Virus record (IMG/VR): IMGVR_UViG_3300020444_000002
Coordinates: 22,431-86,430 of that record
Length of the DNA: 64,000 nucleotides
Reading direction: 5' to 3' (one strand)
Source: a virus
The notes below the pieces were generated by a model. That model was not told the origin of the DNA, searched no databases, and saw only the letters and a list, made by a program, of their open reading frames with translations. The stretch's first letter is position 1. The number at the start of each line of letters is the position of its first letter. The position numbers and the translations under genes were made by a program. This document shows positions 33,060 through 41,350 of this stretch, piece after piece.

Positions 33060-33160
33060 TGCACAATCTTATATGTTACGGCTACAATGATGGCAATAAT
33101 ACATCCGCCAATAATGACACTTGCAACCCTAGTAGCGGTGCTTTCTTTCCTGCTGTCCAC
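33041..33160 (-). CDS. Very small membrane protein
   Basis: 39 aa from a GTG at 33160 that follows GGAGG at 7 nt and overlaps the previous stop (TAGTG). One hydrophobic segment (SVIIGGCIIAIIVAVTYKIV). Overlaps the DUF1360 gene start. Confidence 0.55.
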   Translation of the reverse strand: MDSRKESTATRVASVIIGGCIIAIIVAVTYKIVQWIIGF

Positions 33161-33555
33161 TATACTTCCTCCATTTTTATTTCATTTTCTTCGCGCACCT
33201 CATCAGGGTTCTCCTCTATATGTTTCAGCCTATCTTCATGGCTAGAGATAGCGTTTTTGTAAACATTAATTCGCCCTTGGTGAAACAGTTTTTCAAGTTC
33301 GACATAATCGACGGTTTTAAGGAGACCTTCAAGTGTTTTCTTACACTCGTCATATGTATAAAAAGACATAGCGACTGGTTGAATCTCTTTTTTAAGCCCA
33401 TTAATCATAAAGCCATATTTCACTTTACCAGGCTCAAGCGAACTCGCACTAATCTGCACTGTGTAATCTAGTGTACTGTCCTTAAACGCCTTGCGGATAA
33501 CTTTGCGGCATAGTTTCTCTAGTTCTGTAACTCTTTCTGTTTGTGTTTTTGGCAT
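33160..33555 (-). CDS. Hypothetical protein
   Basis: Unrecognised, 131 aa, alpha/beta with a charged coiled C-terminus (SSHEDRLKHIEENPDEVREENE). Start shares 1 nt with the upstream stop. Confidence 0.65.
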   Translation of the reverse strand: MPKTQTERVTELEKLCRKVIRKAFKDSTLDYTVQISASSLEPGKVKYGFMINGLKKEIQPVAMSFYTYDECKKTLEGLLKTVDYVELEKLFHQGRINVYKNAISSHEDRLKHIEENPDEVREENEIKMEEV

Positions 33556-33860
33556 TATCTCTTGTTCCTTTTTTTCTTTAATGAATGTGTTGCTTTTGTA
33601 TACTTCGGGTCAGAGGCTGGCTTATGGCGACGAGCTGCACGGTTCTTTGTAACCATATTACCATCATTGTCAAAATATGTGACGGCCTTGCCGGTTGGCT
33701 TAACTTCTGCCTTTTTTGGTTTTGGACCCTGCCCTGGGTGGCCTTGTATGCGATAAGCCCAATATTTCTGCTTCTCTGGCGATAGAGTCTTAATAAACTC
33801 TTCATCAATCCAACTTGGCGGCACATACTTACGTTCTTTTTTTTGTGTTTCAGGAGCCAT
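33555..33860 (-). CDS. Hypothetical basic protein
   Basis: Unrecognised, 101 aa, Lys/Pro-rich with a basic tail (HSLKKKRNKR). ATG lies 6 nt after TAGAAT (TTGACA-18-TAGAAT), implying leaderless expression. Confidence 0.65.
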   Translation of the reverse strand: MAPETQKKERKYVPPSWIDEEFIKTLSPEKQKYWAYRIQGHPGQGPKPKKAEVKPTGKAVTYFDNDGNMVTKNRAARRHKPASDPKYTKATHSLKKKRNKR

Positions 33861-33864
33861 ATTC

Positions 33865-34878
33865 TTATTCTACCTTTTTCTTCTTATGGTTGTCAAGTAT
33901 TATGTCCGTTCTTTCGTTGGAGAACTTTAGTCTCTGAGAAACGCCGACATTGATGTAGTTTGTAAGTTTGTTACGCGAAACATTTGGTTTATCTATGAAA
34001 GACAAACCGTTCCAGCCCAGCAATTGCCTCCACGCCTCATCCACAGTGTATTCTATGTCTGGCACGAAAAATTCTACCCCCTCAAATTCTGGGTATATGT
34101 CTAACACGAGAGCCATTTCTGGCAATATACGGACAAGAAGCCCCATTTTCTGTAACTCAAGAATACCAGTGTCACGATGCTTTGACATCAACAACTTATC
34201 CAACTCCTGCACCCAACGCTCCACCGACACATCGTAAATACGGTCTGCAAGCTGGCGAGCCTTACCGATAAAGTTAGGGTCAATAGTGAAGCCATATCTC
34301 GCAGCGAATCGTGCAGCGCGAAGCATGCGCAGTGGGTCTTCCTGGATTCTATCCTTGTCATTGCCGACTGTAACAATCTGCTTAGAGTGAATATGCAACT
34401 TGCCACCATATGGGTCATAGATTGTTCCATCTGGACGAAGCACCATGGCGTTCATAGTGAAGTCACGACGAGCTAAATCTTCGTCTAAAGAAGGCACAAA
34501 CTGGACTTCTGGCTTGCGAGACTTGTTAGTGTATACTTCTGAGCGGAAGGTTGTTACTTCAACGTACTCATATACTGTCTTTTCTGACCAATATTCCTCA
34601 TTCACCTCGTCTTCTTCGCTGTAGTACTCTTCGTTGACAGTTACCACATATGGCACCTTAAACCCAATAGTGCCAAATTTCTTGCCGATTGCATAGGATT
34701 TACGTCCAGCCTCTTTTACCTTAGCCTCAATATCATCAGGAAGCATAGAAGTAGTGAAGTCGTAATCTTTTGGCTCATTTCCCATAACTACATCACGAAC
34801 AGAACCGCCAACAAGATACACCTCATCAGTTCCGAGGATTTCAATTACTTGTTTTTGTATTGCTAATGCTTTTTCCAT
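33865..34878 (-). CDS. cca: CCA-adding tRNA nucleotidyltransferase
   Basis: 337 aa. Head domain: VYLVGGSVRDVVMGNEPKDYDFTTS gives the GGxVRD motif and DxD metal site. FRSE, RRDFTMNAM, YDPYGGKLHIHSKQIVTVG and RIQEDPLRMLRAARFAARYGF give the ERD/ED-R-type recognition elements of bacterial (class II) enzymes. It adds or repairs the 3' CCA of tRNA. This is apt because at least two phage tRNAs (Cys and Ser-GCT) lack an encoded CCA. It overlaps the next upstream gene by 38 nt. Confidence 0.9.
   Translation of the reverse strand: MEKALAIQKQVIEILGTDEVYLVGGSVRDVVMGNEPKDYDFTTSMLPDDIEAKVKEAGRKSYAIGKKFGTIGFKVPYVVTVNEEYYSEEDEVNEEYWSEKTVYEYVEVTTFRSEVYTNKSRKPEVQFVPSLDEDLARRDFTMNAMVLRPDGTIYDPYGGKLHIHSKQIVTVGNDKDRIQEDPLRMLRAARFAARYGFTIDPNFIGKARQLADRIYDVSVERWVQELDKLLMSKHRDTGILELQKMGLLVRILPEMALVLDIYPEFEGVEFFVPDIEYTVDEAWRQLLGWNGLSFIDKPNVSRNKLTNYINVGVSQRLKFSNERTDIILDNHKKKKVE
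33867..33896 (-). promoter_or_regulatory. Promoter, leaderless
   Basis: TTGACA, 18 nt, TAGAAT, 6 nt before the ATG at 33860. It lies inside the end of the CCA-adding enzyme gene. Confidence 0.55.
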
Positions 34879-35293
34879 TTTTGTTGTGCCTCATTAATAT
34901 GTGTTTTACGTCCTTTTTTGTTTCAGCGTCCATAATTGGTGTGTCGTCTGGATATATAGTGGTAACCATACCGTCGTCGGAATACCGCCTATCTGGGTGT
35001 TCAAGTATTTCGCTAACAACATCCAGCATATCTACACCCTTGTACCTTTCTAAGTATCTTACAATTGCATGGTCAGATACTTTGCCGGAAACTTTTACTC
35101 CTGAATATTCTCCTTTTAGCTGGCCGATAGATTGAGATATATGCTTTATAGCCTGTACCGTTTCTTTCATTTTATGGCTTATAGCATCAATCTTCTTACT
35201 ATGGAGGTTCCTTTCTCTTTTCATCTCTGATAACCCCTCCGTAAGGACCTTTCGCTTCTCGACTAACTTTTTTAGCCTCTCTTCTTTGTCCAT
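34841..35293 (-). CDS. Coiled-coil protein with phage C-terminal domain
   Basis: 150 aa from the ATG at 35293 (after GAGGTGACT). Residues 1-70 are a charged coiled coil. Residues about 75-130 (VSDHAIVRYLERYKGVDMLDVVSEILEHPD then GMVTTIYPDDTPIMD) match a small domain common in phages, of unknown function. It lies in the RNA repair operon, so a role there is possible. Confidence 0.6.
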   Translation of the reverse strand: MDKEERLKKLVEKRKVLTEGLSEMKRERNLHSKKIDAISHKMKETVQAIKHISQSIGQLKGEYSGVKVSGKVSDHAIVRYLERYKGVDMLDVVSEILEHPDRRYSDDGMVTTIYPDDTPIMDAETKKDVKHILMRHNKNGKSISNTKTSN

Positions 35294-35295
35294 AG

Positions 35296-35436
35296 TCACC
35301 TCATTAACTGGTCCCACATGCCAGGTCTGTAATGGCCAACCTTGATATAGTTTGAGAGTGTGACACTGGCCCAATATAGAACTTTCTCGTCCTGGCTTTC
35401 TGGGTTCAACTCATGCGGCGCTGGAAAGTCCTCCAT
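35296..35436 (-). CDS. Small hypothetical protein
   Basis: 46 aa; begins MEDFPAPHELNPESQDEKVL. ATG overlaps the upstream stop (TGATG). Within the RNA repair operon. Function unknown. Confidence 0.55.
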   Translation of the reverse strand: MEDFPAPHELNPESQDEKVLYWASVTLSNYIKVGHYRPGMWDQLMR

Positions 35437-36161
35437 CAAACATTAACCCTTCTGATACTGTACAATATCTTATCAAGTTCTGCCCAATTAGGTTCATCTG
35501 GCAGTACAGAGGTAATATCTTCCAGCTTGCTATCCTCGGCTATGAATGTATCAACGACTGTTTCTGGAGTTTGTTCCCCCATCTTGAACAGCCATTCTCG
35601 CTGCTCTGGCGTGACACGAACCGTAAGTTCACCAGTTTCAAGGAGCTGGCGACACTGTAGCAACAGGCGGAAGCAATGGCGGGTATGCTTTGCAAAACGA
35701 TTCTTCATAGAGCTATCGTAACCTTCCATGCCCTCTGCCTGTCGCTTGCTCAACTTCATTGCTTGCCCAAGCGCATACCCTCTATATGCATTCATAACTG
35801 CCCTTGTAGACAAAAAGCTCTTTCGGTTCTCGACAAGTATTTTACCGACAGGGGTAAGAACAGTATAGTCGTCAAGCCACAGCAATTCTGAGAAAGTAGG
35901 ATTGCCATTAGCCACTAATTTCATAAATTTTCCCACTTCATGATATACCCAGTCTGGGTCTACATGGTCTTTTGTGGTTTTTGCCGGGTTAAAGTTAAGG
36001 GACAAGACAGTGCTTGTTGGTAGAACATACACGCCTTTAATATCAATGTCAGAATTTTTCGTATCTAGCCCGTAGGCTACAGACCCAGTAACGCCCTCTA
36101 ATATAATGTCTAGTCCGCCTGGCCGCTGTTCTTCTGCTATTTTCTTAAAATCTCTTTTCAT
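35436..36161 (-). CDS. RlaP-type predicted nucleotidyltransferase
   Basis: 241 aa. Pol-beta-fold nucleotidyltransferase: EGVTGSVAYGLDTKNSDIDIKGVYV gives the GS-(x)-YG and DxD motifs. A helical domain with AYRGYALGQAMKLS follows. This matches the RlaP family predicted to act with RNA ligases in RNA repair. The ATG at 36161 is the only sensible start, since the promoter -10 lies at 36181-36186. It is the first gene of the unit leading to the CCA-adding enzyme. Confidence 0.75.
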   Translation of the reverse strand: MKRDFKKIAEEQRPGGLDIILEGVTGSVAYGLDTKNSDIDIKGVYVLPTSTVLSLNFNPAKTTKDHVDPDWVYHEVGKFMKLVANGNPTFSELLWLDDYTVLTPVGKILVENRKSFLSTRAVMNAYRGYALGQAMKLSKRQAEGMEGYDSSMKNRFAKHTRHCFRLLLQCRQLLETGELTVRVTPEQREWLFKMGEQTPETVVDTFIAEDSKLEDITSVLPDEPNWAELDKILYSIRRVNV

Positions 36162-36180
36162 TTTTTCTACCTTAACCTCT

Positions 36181-36209
36181 ATTATAAAGAAGTTTAAGCG
36201 TTTTCGCAA
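36181..36209 (-). promoter_or_regulatory. TTGC-type promoter of the repair operon
   Basis: TTGCGA, 17 nt, TATAAT, about 20 nt before the ATG at 36161. Confidence 0.7.
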
Positions 36210-36216
36210 GAGTTTT

Positions 36217-37167
36217 TTAAGACTTTATTTCACGAACGTAACGACCAGTAACATTACTCTCAGCATAGAAAGAATTATATTCTCTCTTTTTTGCCAATAA
36301 CTGGTCAATCAATTTTAGGTCACTCTTCTTGACCTCTAATTGACGCACTTTGTGACGAGCTGGTGGCTTACCAGTGTAAAAGTGTATATAGCTACTATCT
36401 AGTTCTTTTCTTAGCAATTCAGCAAGGTCTTTTATTGGTTCTTTGTCGCTATTAGAATCATAGAAATGTATCCATGCAAAAACCTTAACAGGCTTATCCA
36501 ACTTTCTCCATCTAGTCTCACGACGATTGTACGACCATGGCTGTCTAGTTTCTATACTATACTCTTCCATAGTGTCCCACACCTCACCAATACATATATC
36601 TGTCTGGGTAAGGGTAGAATACACCCCACCAATCTCCCACTTAGAAGTCTTTTTAGCCTTCTTTAAATTAGCCTTTTGCTGCATATCCGCCATAGCCTCT
36701 TTGTAAGCTTCCATACCTTCATGGATAAACCCTGGCTGCCCCCCACGACGGGCAAACATAACACCTTCTGTTACCCGACCATTCTTCATATCACTATTAC
36801 GAATAAGGTCTGCAAGGATAGAATCATTAACGCCGACGATGAACTCTACGCCGTCTTTCTCAACCCTACATTTCCAGAATGAAAGACGACCACCCTGCGA
36901 AGAACCGCCAGCAGAATCTAAAATTGTGACTATAAACCCTTTGTTATCAAATGTATGTACGTTGGGTTCATACACAATAGTCTCTTTTTTGCTATCATAC
37001 TTGTTTTCATAACGACGTGCCCATTCCTCAGCCTTTACACGAGAATCATTATCATCTGCATCAAATATATAACCACTAAACTGTTCTCTACCTCGCCATT
37101 TTTCGGGTTCGCGCGAACAAATAGCCACACCAACCTTGTCCATCATTTTCCAGTAATTATACGCCAT
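36217..37167 (-). CDS. Unknown protein inside the RNA repair island
   Basis: 316 aa, not recognised. Alternating beta segments (FIVTILDSAGGSSQGGRLSFWKCRVEKDGVEFIVGVNDS), a conserved-looking GVMFARRGGQPGFIHEGMEAYKEAM near residue 140, a Lys-rich linker, and a C-terminal section with YIHFYTGKPPARHK. It lies between PTH2 and the RlaP gene, overlapping the upstream gene by 11 nt. A function on RNA ends or tRNA is suggested only by context. Confidence 0.7.
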   Translation of the reverse strand: MAYNYWKMMDKVGVAICSREPEKWRGREQFSGYIFDADDNDSRVKAEEWARRYENKYDSKKETIVYEPNVHTFDNKGFIVTILDSAGGSSQGGRLSFWKCRVEKDGVEFIVGVNDSILADLIRNSDMKNGRVTEGVMFARRGGQPGFIHEGMEAYKEAMADMQQKANLKKAKKTSKWEIGGVYSTLTQTDICIGEVWDTMEEYSIETRQPWSYNRRETRWRKLDKPVKVFAWIHFYDSNSDKEPIKDLAELLRKELDSSYIHFYTGKPPARHKVRQLEVKKSDLKLIDQLLAKKREYNSFYAESNVTGRYVREIKS

Positions 37168-37387
37168 TATTACCTTTCTGTATTAGTTCATACCATGATT
37201 CAGCATCTATCTCGTCAGTGTCAAACATATGTTCACCGCAGTAGCTGGTGTAGCCTATAGACCTATTAAAGTCGTTACAGTCAAGGTTCATCAAGGCGGC
37301 ATATATATGCGCCACTTCGCGACCAGTTACCTCAACCTTGAAAACCTTCTCGTCAAAACATTTTTCGCCATTATCTAATATTTTCAT
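37157..37387 (-). CDS. Hypothetical small protein
   Basis: Unrecognised, 76 aa, acidic, with EVTGREVAHIYAALMNL. Overlaps PTH2 by 4 nt. Confidence 0.6.
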   Translation of the reverse strand: MKILDNGEKCFDEKVFKVEVTGREVAHIYAALMNLDCNDFNRSIGYTSYCGEHMFDTDEIDAESWYELIQKGNNGV

Positions 37388-37866
37388 ATTCTAGACTCCA
37401 GAAATTCTAATGTTTTTTTCATCCAACGTGGCGTGTCATCTACCGTGCTAACTCCGTCGAACAACTGGAACCCATTAGCCACACGACTCAAGTGTTTATA
37501 AGCATCCCTGTAACTATTACCGTCACCACTAAATAACTTGAACGGAGCAAATATTTCTCGCTTTTCTTCATCATCATGGTCAATGGGTTCAACCGCCAAA
37601 GCCGTAATGGAATAAGCGCTAACTTCATTAACACCTTCGTCAATATATTTCATAGAAAATAACTCGGCAGTGTTAAGATATTCCTCTAGATTACGAATCT
37701 GCTCAGAGTTTTCTGCTTCAAGTACAATTACTGTTCGCTTGTAGTTATCGGCGAACCCAACACCTGCATTTTGCAATGACATTGCTGCATGAACAGCTTG
37801 TGCTGCTGCCTTGCCAGCGCTCATATTTAGTTCTTTGTTCAGCACGACATATAGTATCTTACTCAT
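37384..37866 (-). CDS. Peptidyl-tRNA hydrolase, PTH2 (archaeal/eukaryal) type
   Basis: 160 aa. KILYVVLNKELNMSAGKAAAQAVHAAMSL matches the PTH2 N-terminal signature (strand, then the KxxAQ-HA helix). PTH2 frees tRNA from stalled peptidyl-tRNA. PTH2 is unusual in bacteria, whose normal enzyme is Pth1. ATG at 37866 lies 7 nt after TACAAT, implying leaderless mRNA. It complements the CCA enzyme, tmRNA and tRNA array. Confidence 0.75.
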   Translation of the reverse strand: MSKILYVVLNKELNMSAGKAAAQAVHAAMSLQNAGVGFADNYKRTVIVLEAENSEQIRNLEEYLNTAELFSMKYIDEGVNEVSAYSITALAVEPIDHDDEEKREIFAPFKLFSGDGNSYRDAYKHLSRVANGFQLFDGVSTVDDTPRWMKKTLEFLESRI

Positions 37867-37873
37867 ACTATCT

Positions 37874-37902
37874 ATTGTAGTGGTTTTGCGACAAAAAAGC
37901 AA
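37874..37902 (-). promoter_or_regulatory. TTGC-type promoter, leaderless
   Basis: TTGCTT, 17 nt, TACAAT, then 7 nt to the PTH2 ATG. Confidence 0.65.
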
Positions 37903-37914
37903 GAGCTTTTTGCA

Positions 37915-38817
37915 CTAAAATTTATAGTTTACATCCCCAAACTGGGCTACATTTATACCATAAACATCACGAAGCATGTCGGCTACTTGTGGGCGGTCAT
38001 CGAACCAAATAAGAATATTATACTTCCCCTTAATGTACCGTTCAATCATATCTGCTTTGACGAGCGTATCCTTAACTTGACCGCCGTTCTCATCAACATG
38101 GTCGGTCCTGCGCATATAGAGTTCATCATATTCAATGTCGTGTTTCTCCAACCAGGCCTCTGTTTCCGGGCGACACACCTCATCCCGGCCACTAAAAATA
38201 AACAACTTAGCGTAATCTATCAAAGCGATACCATCTAGCATGTGCGCAAGGCCTAAGTTAATATCGTCATTCCCTACCTTGTGCCATTCGTAGGGGCTTC
38301 TATCTTTTGGCCCTGTTGTAAGTGTGCCGTCCAGGTCGGAAACAATAACATAAGGCAGCTCTGGGTCGTGTTTCAAGAACGTGGGCATTGTCTTCACGAA
38401 ACTGTTAAACATCTTGCGAATCACCTGTTCGCCTACTGAATTTTCTCTATTAGCGTCCCGTCTTATTAACTCTGCTATTGGAATATCTAGGAAGTCTTTT
38501 GTCCTAACATTTGCTCCAAATTCTCGCGCAATTGATGATATTCCGCTAACGTGCTTGGGATTGAGATTTGTGTCTGAACTGACGACGTTCTTGCCACTTG
38601 CAAGGCTGTTTCGTATAATGCGATTACGCTCTTTAAGTACAATCGACTCGTCACCACGTTTATAGTTGTACTGTCCGTCCTTAAATAACCTTTTGTCTTT
38701 TCTAATTTCATCTTTTTCTACCCGTACCCAGCCTTCTGTTTCTAGCTTTTTTGCATATGTTGTTTTACCGCTAGCCGGAAGGCCGCGCAATATAAGCATT
38801 TGTAGTCTTTCTGTCAT
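37915..38817 (-). CDS. Polynucleotide kinase-phosphatase
   Basis: 300 aa, like T4 Pnkp. The N-terminal kinase has P-loop RGLPASGKTTYAKKL (residues 11-25). The C-terminal HAD phosphatase has VSDLDGTLTTGPKDR (DxDGT nucleophile), IFSGRDEVCR and WFDDRPQV. It prepares 5'-phosphate and 3'-OH ends for ligation. It lies 3 nt upstream-to-downstream of the RNA ligase gene, forming a complete RNA-break repair pair. Confidence 0.9.
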   Translation of the reverse strand: MTERLQMLILRGLPASGKTTYAKKLETEGWVRVEKDEIRKDKRLFKDGQYNYKRGDESIVLKERNRIIRNSLASGKNVVSSDTNLNPKHVSGISSIAREFGANVRTKDFLDIPIAELIRRDANRENSVGEQVIRKMFNSFVKTMPTFLKHDPELPYVIVSDLDGTLTTGPKDRSPYEWHKVGNDDINLGLAHMLDGIALIDYAKLFIFSGRDEVCRPETEAWLEKHDIEYDELYMRRTDHVDENGGQVKDTLVKADMIERYIKGKYNILIWFDDRPQVADMLRDVYGINVAQFGDVNYKF

Positions 38818-38819
38818 GT

Positions 38820-40106
38820 CTATTCAACTTTTCCTTCTTCTTCCATATCAAGGGTACCATCGGCAACTGCTTGGTTGTCATGACCAACAAATGTCGCACT
38901 CTTGCATTTAAGTGTAAATGGAGCAATCCCCTCTGCGCGAATTACTACGCCCTCATCACATGGAGTATCTTTATCTAATGGGACAGCCTGTGGATAGCCG
39001 TCCTCTTTATATCTATGTAGTGTTTCATGGCCAGCAAAGTCAGCCCATTCTTCTGGCTTGAAGTCTTTATATTTCCCCCTCCACAGCAACGGAACAACCT
39101 TTAAATCACGGTCGCGACAAAACTCTACAATCTGGTCGTAACTCATGTCCAAAACAACACCCTCTGGGTTAATTGTTGCAACACGATACACATATAGCTC
39201 TGCAAGACCCTGTGGCACTTGGTATGTGTACTTACTCTGCAATGGCGCACCGTCAGCAGTCCAACCAACTAGTTCCCCATAAACAAGATAGCCTTTTGGA
39301 ATCTTACCAACCAGTTTCTCTCCCTCTGTAGACCAAATATCAGTATCATAGAAGTGAACATGAGTAGGGTTATTTTTATCTTTAATAACTCTACGGCTAC
39401 CGTACACATAATCATACTCCCTGTCTACAACAGTTACACCGACCTTATGTGCAATCTTTTCGAGACGCGATAACTTACGGTGAACAATCGTATTGGCGAT
39501 ACGAATTGAAGTACCGTGCAACTTCTGTGTAACTGTTACTTCTTTTTCCTCCGGGATTACATGGCTATACTTGAAGTAATTATCTGTATCATAGTGTTGT
39601 GGCAGGAACTTTTCATCAACACGGCTAAATATTTTTTTGTTCTTTTCTAGCACCCTCTCTTTATGCGTGCGCTTACGAACAAACTTACGGCAGATTTCAT
39701 GGTCGCCAATACGGTCAAAAGTGTCACCCTCTTTGAATTGCGATAAATCTAACCTTTTAATATAAGACAACGAATCAAGCCCGACAATTAGCGCATCTGA
39801 ACGATGCCCGCGCAATTTTAGTGAGCGAACATGACGGTTGTCCTCTAGGTAGCCAGATTGTGACTGGTCTTCGTTTTTGTCGTTATGGCGGTGCAGGTTA
39901 TTCCTGTAGGCAAATTCCTCAGATAATTGCGTACCAGCAGTGAATACTAATGCAAGCTCTCCATAATCAGAGTCTTTAGCGACAAGAGCCTGGCTTCCCA
40001 GCACTTGAAGACCTACAAGGTTGTCTAGACCTTCTAGGGCCACAGGTGACGGCAAGCGCACTATAACACCTGCGTAATCTTTGTTATCCGGTTCAAGTAA
40101 TTTCAT
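38820..40106 (-). CDS. RNA ligase (Rnl2-like)
   Basis: 428 aa. Nucleotidyltransferase motifs: VTVTQKLHGTSIR (motif I, the adenylated Lys in KLHGT, about residue 197), YDYVYGSRR, YLVYGELVGW (motif III), CDEGVVIRAEG (motif IV) and TLKCKSATF (motif V with its paired Lys). An OB-like N-terminal region precedes them, as in longer Rnl2/Rnl5-type ligases. It seals breaks such as those made by host anticodon nucleases. The start overlaps the small gene upstream by 14 nt. Confidence 0.9.
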   Translation of the reverse strand: MKLLEPDNKDYAGVIVRLPSPVALEGLDNLVGLQVLGSQALVAKDSDYGELALVFTAGTQLSEEFAYRNNLHRHNDKNEDQSQSGYLEDNRHVRSLKLRGHRSDALIVGLDSLSYIKRLDLSQFKEGDTFDRIGDHEICRKFVRKRTHKERVLEKNKKIFSRVDEKFLPQHYDTDNYFKYSHVIPEEKEVTVTQKLHGTSIRIANTIVHRKLSRLEKIAHKVGVTVVDREYDYVYGSRRVIKDKNNPTHVHFYDTDIWSTEGEKLVGKIPKGYLVYGELVGWTADGAPLQSKYTYQVPQGLAELYVYRVATINPEGVVLDMSYDQIVEFCRDRDLKVVPLLWRGKYKDFKPEEWADFAGHETLHRYKEDGYPQAVPLDKDTPCDEGVVIRAEGIAPFTLKCKSATFVGHDNQAVADGTLDMEEEGKVE

Positions 40107-40377
40107 CTTTTTCTTTTTCCATTCTTTCTAATATCATTGCGTATGTGTTCGCATAGCCAGCGAGGTCAACTATCGAATCGTGATGGTCCGGGGTGTTTAT
40201 TAACCTAGCTACCTTAACCTGAACCATGTATAAAGCGTGCTTCAATCGCGGATCGATATTAGACTCAAGTATTGGTTCTGCCATTTTTGCGACCTTAGCA
40301 AAATCATCTGCTGGATGCCCGTAGACATTTTGTCTATCTTCCTTCGTTAAACTCTTTGCTTCGTCTAATATCCCCAT
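40093..40377 (-). CDS. DUF6378-like phage protein
   Basis: 94 aa. SLTKEDRQNVYGHPADDFAKVAKM and HDSIVDLAGYANTYAMILERM match a conserved small phage family of unknown function, related in pattern to MazG-like folds. ATG lies 6 nt after TAAAAT, implying leaderless expression. Confidence 0.7.
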   Translation of the reverse strand: MGILDEAKSLTKEDRQNVYGHPADDFAKVAKMAEPILESNIDPRLKHALYMVQVKVARLINTPDHHDSIVDLAGYANTYAMILERMEKEKDEIT

Positions 40378-40383
40378 AACTCT

Positions 40384-40412
40384 ATTTTATGACAAAAAAA
40401 TGAGAAAAGCAA
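40384..40412 (-). promoter_or_regulatory. TTGC-type promoter, leaderless
   Basis: TTGCTT, 17 nt, TAAAAT, then 6 nt to the ATG at 40377. Confidence 0.65.
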
Positions 40413-40419
40413 GAGCTTT

Positions 40420-41208
40420 TTACGGTCCGGCATGCCAAGTTTTGCTATTACCAAGTTTTGTAAGATTAATAACAAGGGAATTACCCTCTGCCGGTATTTT
40501 GAGAGTCTGGCCATTTACCTCCGTTAAGTGGTCAACGGGAACGAACCAATCTATGTAATTCTGAAACCCGCACTTTCTAATATCAAGGCCGAGGTTAACA
40601 TCCGGGCCAAGGCCATTGTCGCTATGAAAGTCATGTTGCTTGTATAGGTCAGCTCTGATTAACGCACAATAAAGCCCGCAAGCGTCAATCTCCTCCACTA
40701 AACTGCTACCAACCTTACTCTCCATACTCTTCACAATTTTAGTTTCGTATATATCATCAGCTCTCCAAGCGCCGACGTACGGTATACCCCAACGGCCTAG
40801 TTCTACACCAGTAACCATTCCCACGTTTGGCTTTGACTCAGCGTCATTAACAAGCCAGGACAGTGCATTCGGCGGCAACAGACCATCATCCTCAACAGAA
40901 AATATCCAATCAACGTCGTCGCTAACAAGACGTTTTATTTGGTTGTGTATAGCACTGATATGCCAACGCCTTTGCGGTATTGTGCTAGCTGGGCTGTTTG
41001 ATGCTTCACTCTGCACACAAAGTACATCTGCGAACGGCAATGATGAGACTTTGTTTCTAACCTTTAGCCACATTTCATTGTCCCCATCAACGACAACTAA
41101 TAGCGAAAGGCGTTCTTTGTAAGATTGGTTTAATAGCGAAGGTAAAACATAATCAAGATATTGTATCCTGCTTACTGGTAGAATTGTTAAGATTTTCATA
41201 TTTTTCAT
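40420..41208 (-). CDS. Family 2-like glycosyltransferase
   Basis: 262 aa. GT-A pattern: ILPVSRIQYLDYVLPSLLNQSYKERLSLLVVVDGDN, then WIFSVEDDGLLPPNAL giving the acidic metal motif, and a later HDFHSDNGLGPDVNLGLDIRKCG. It probably transfers a sugar to phage DNA, protein or a glycan. Either ATG 41208 or 41199 could be the start; neither has a clear ribosome site. It overlaps the 65 aa gene upstream. Confidence 0.75.
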   Translation of the reverse strand: MKNMKILTILPVSRIQYLDYVLPSLLNQSYKERLSLLVVVDGDNEMWLKVRNKVSSLPFADVLCVQSEASNSPASTIPQRRWHISAIHNQIKRLVSDDVDWIFSVEDDGLLPPNALSWLVNDAESKPNVGMVTGVELGRWGIPYVGAWRADDIYETKIVKSMESKVGSSLVEEIDACGLYCALIRADLYKQHDFHSDNGLGPDVNLGLDIRKCGFQNYIDWFVPVDHLTEVNGQTLKIPAEGNSLVINLTKLGNSKTWHAGP

Positions 41209-41350
41209 TGTATTTTTGTACTACTTTTCTATATTTGTGATTCGCCTCGCGCCTTTGCGTAGTCGTGTCTGATGCCGCAAACTGCACCACTATCGGTAGC
41301 AGTTCTAAAACAAAATCGACTTTGAGTTCTATGCGGTCAAGTTGGCTCAT
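41153..41350 (-). CDS. Hypothetical small coiled protein
   Basis: Unrecognised, 65 aa, helical (MSQLDRIELKVDFVLELL then a basic C-terminus). Overlaps both neighbours. Confidence 0.55.
   Translation of the reverse strand: MSQLDRIELKVDFVLELLPIVVQFAASDTTTQRREANHKYRKVVQKYNEKYENLNNSTSKQDTIS

Noticed and set aside
36162-36209. Longer start for the RlaP gene
   Set aside because: The -10 box TATAAT at 36181-36186 lies inside this extension, so it would not be in the mRNA.
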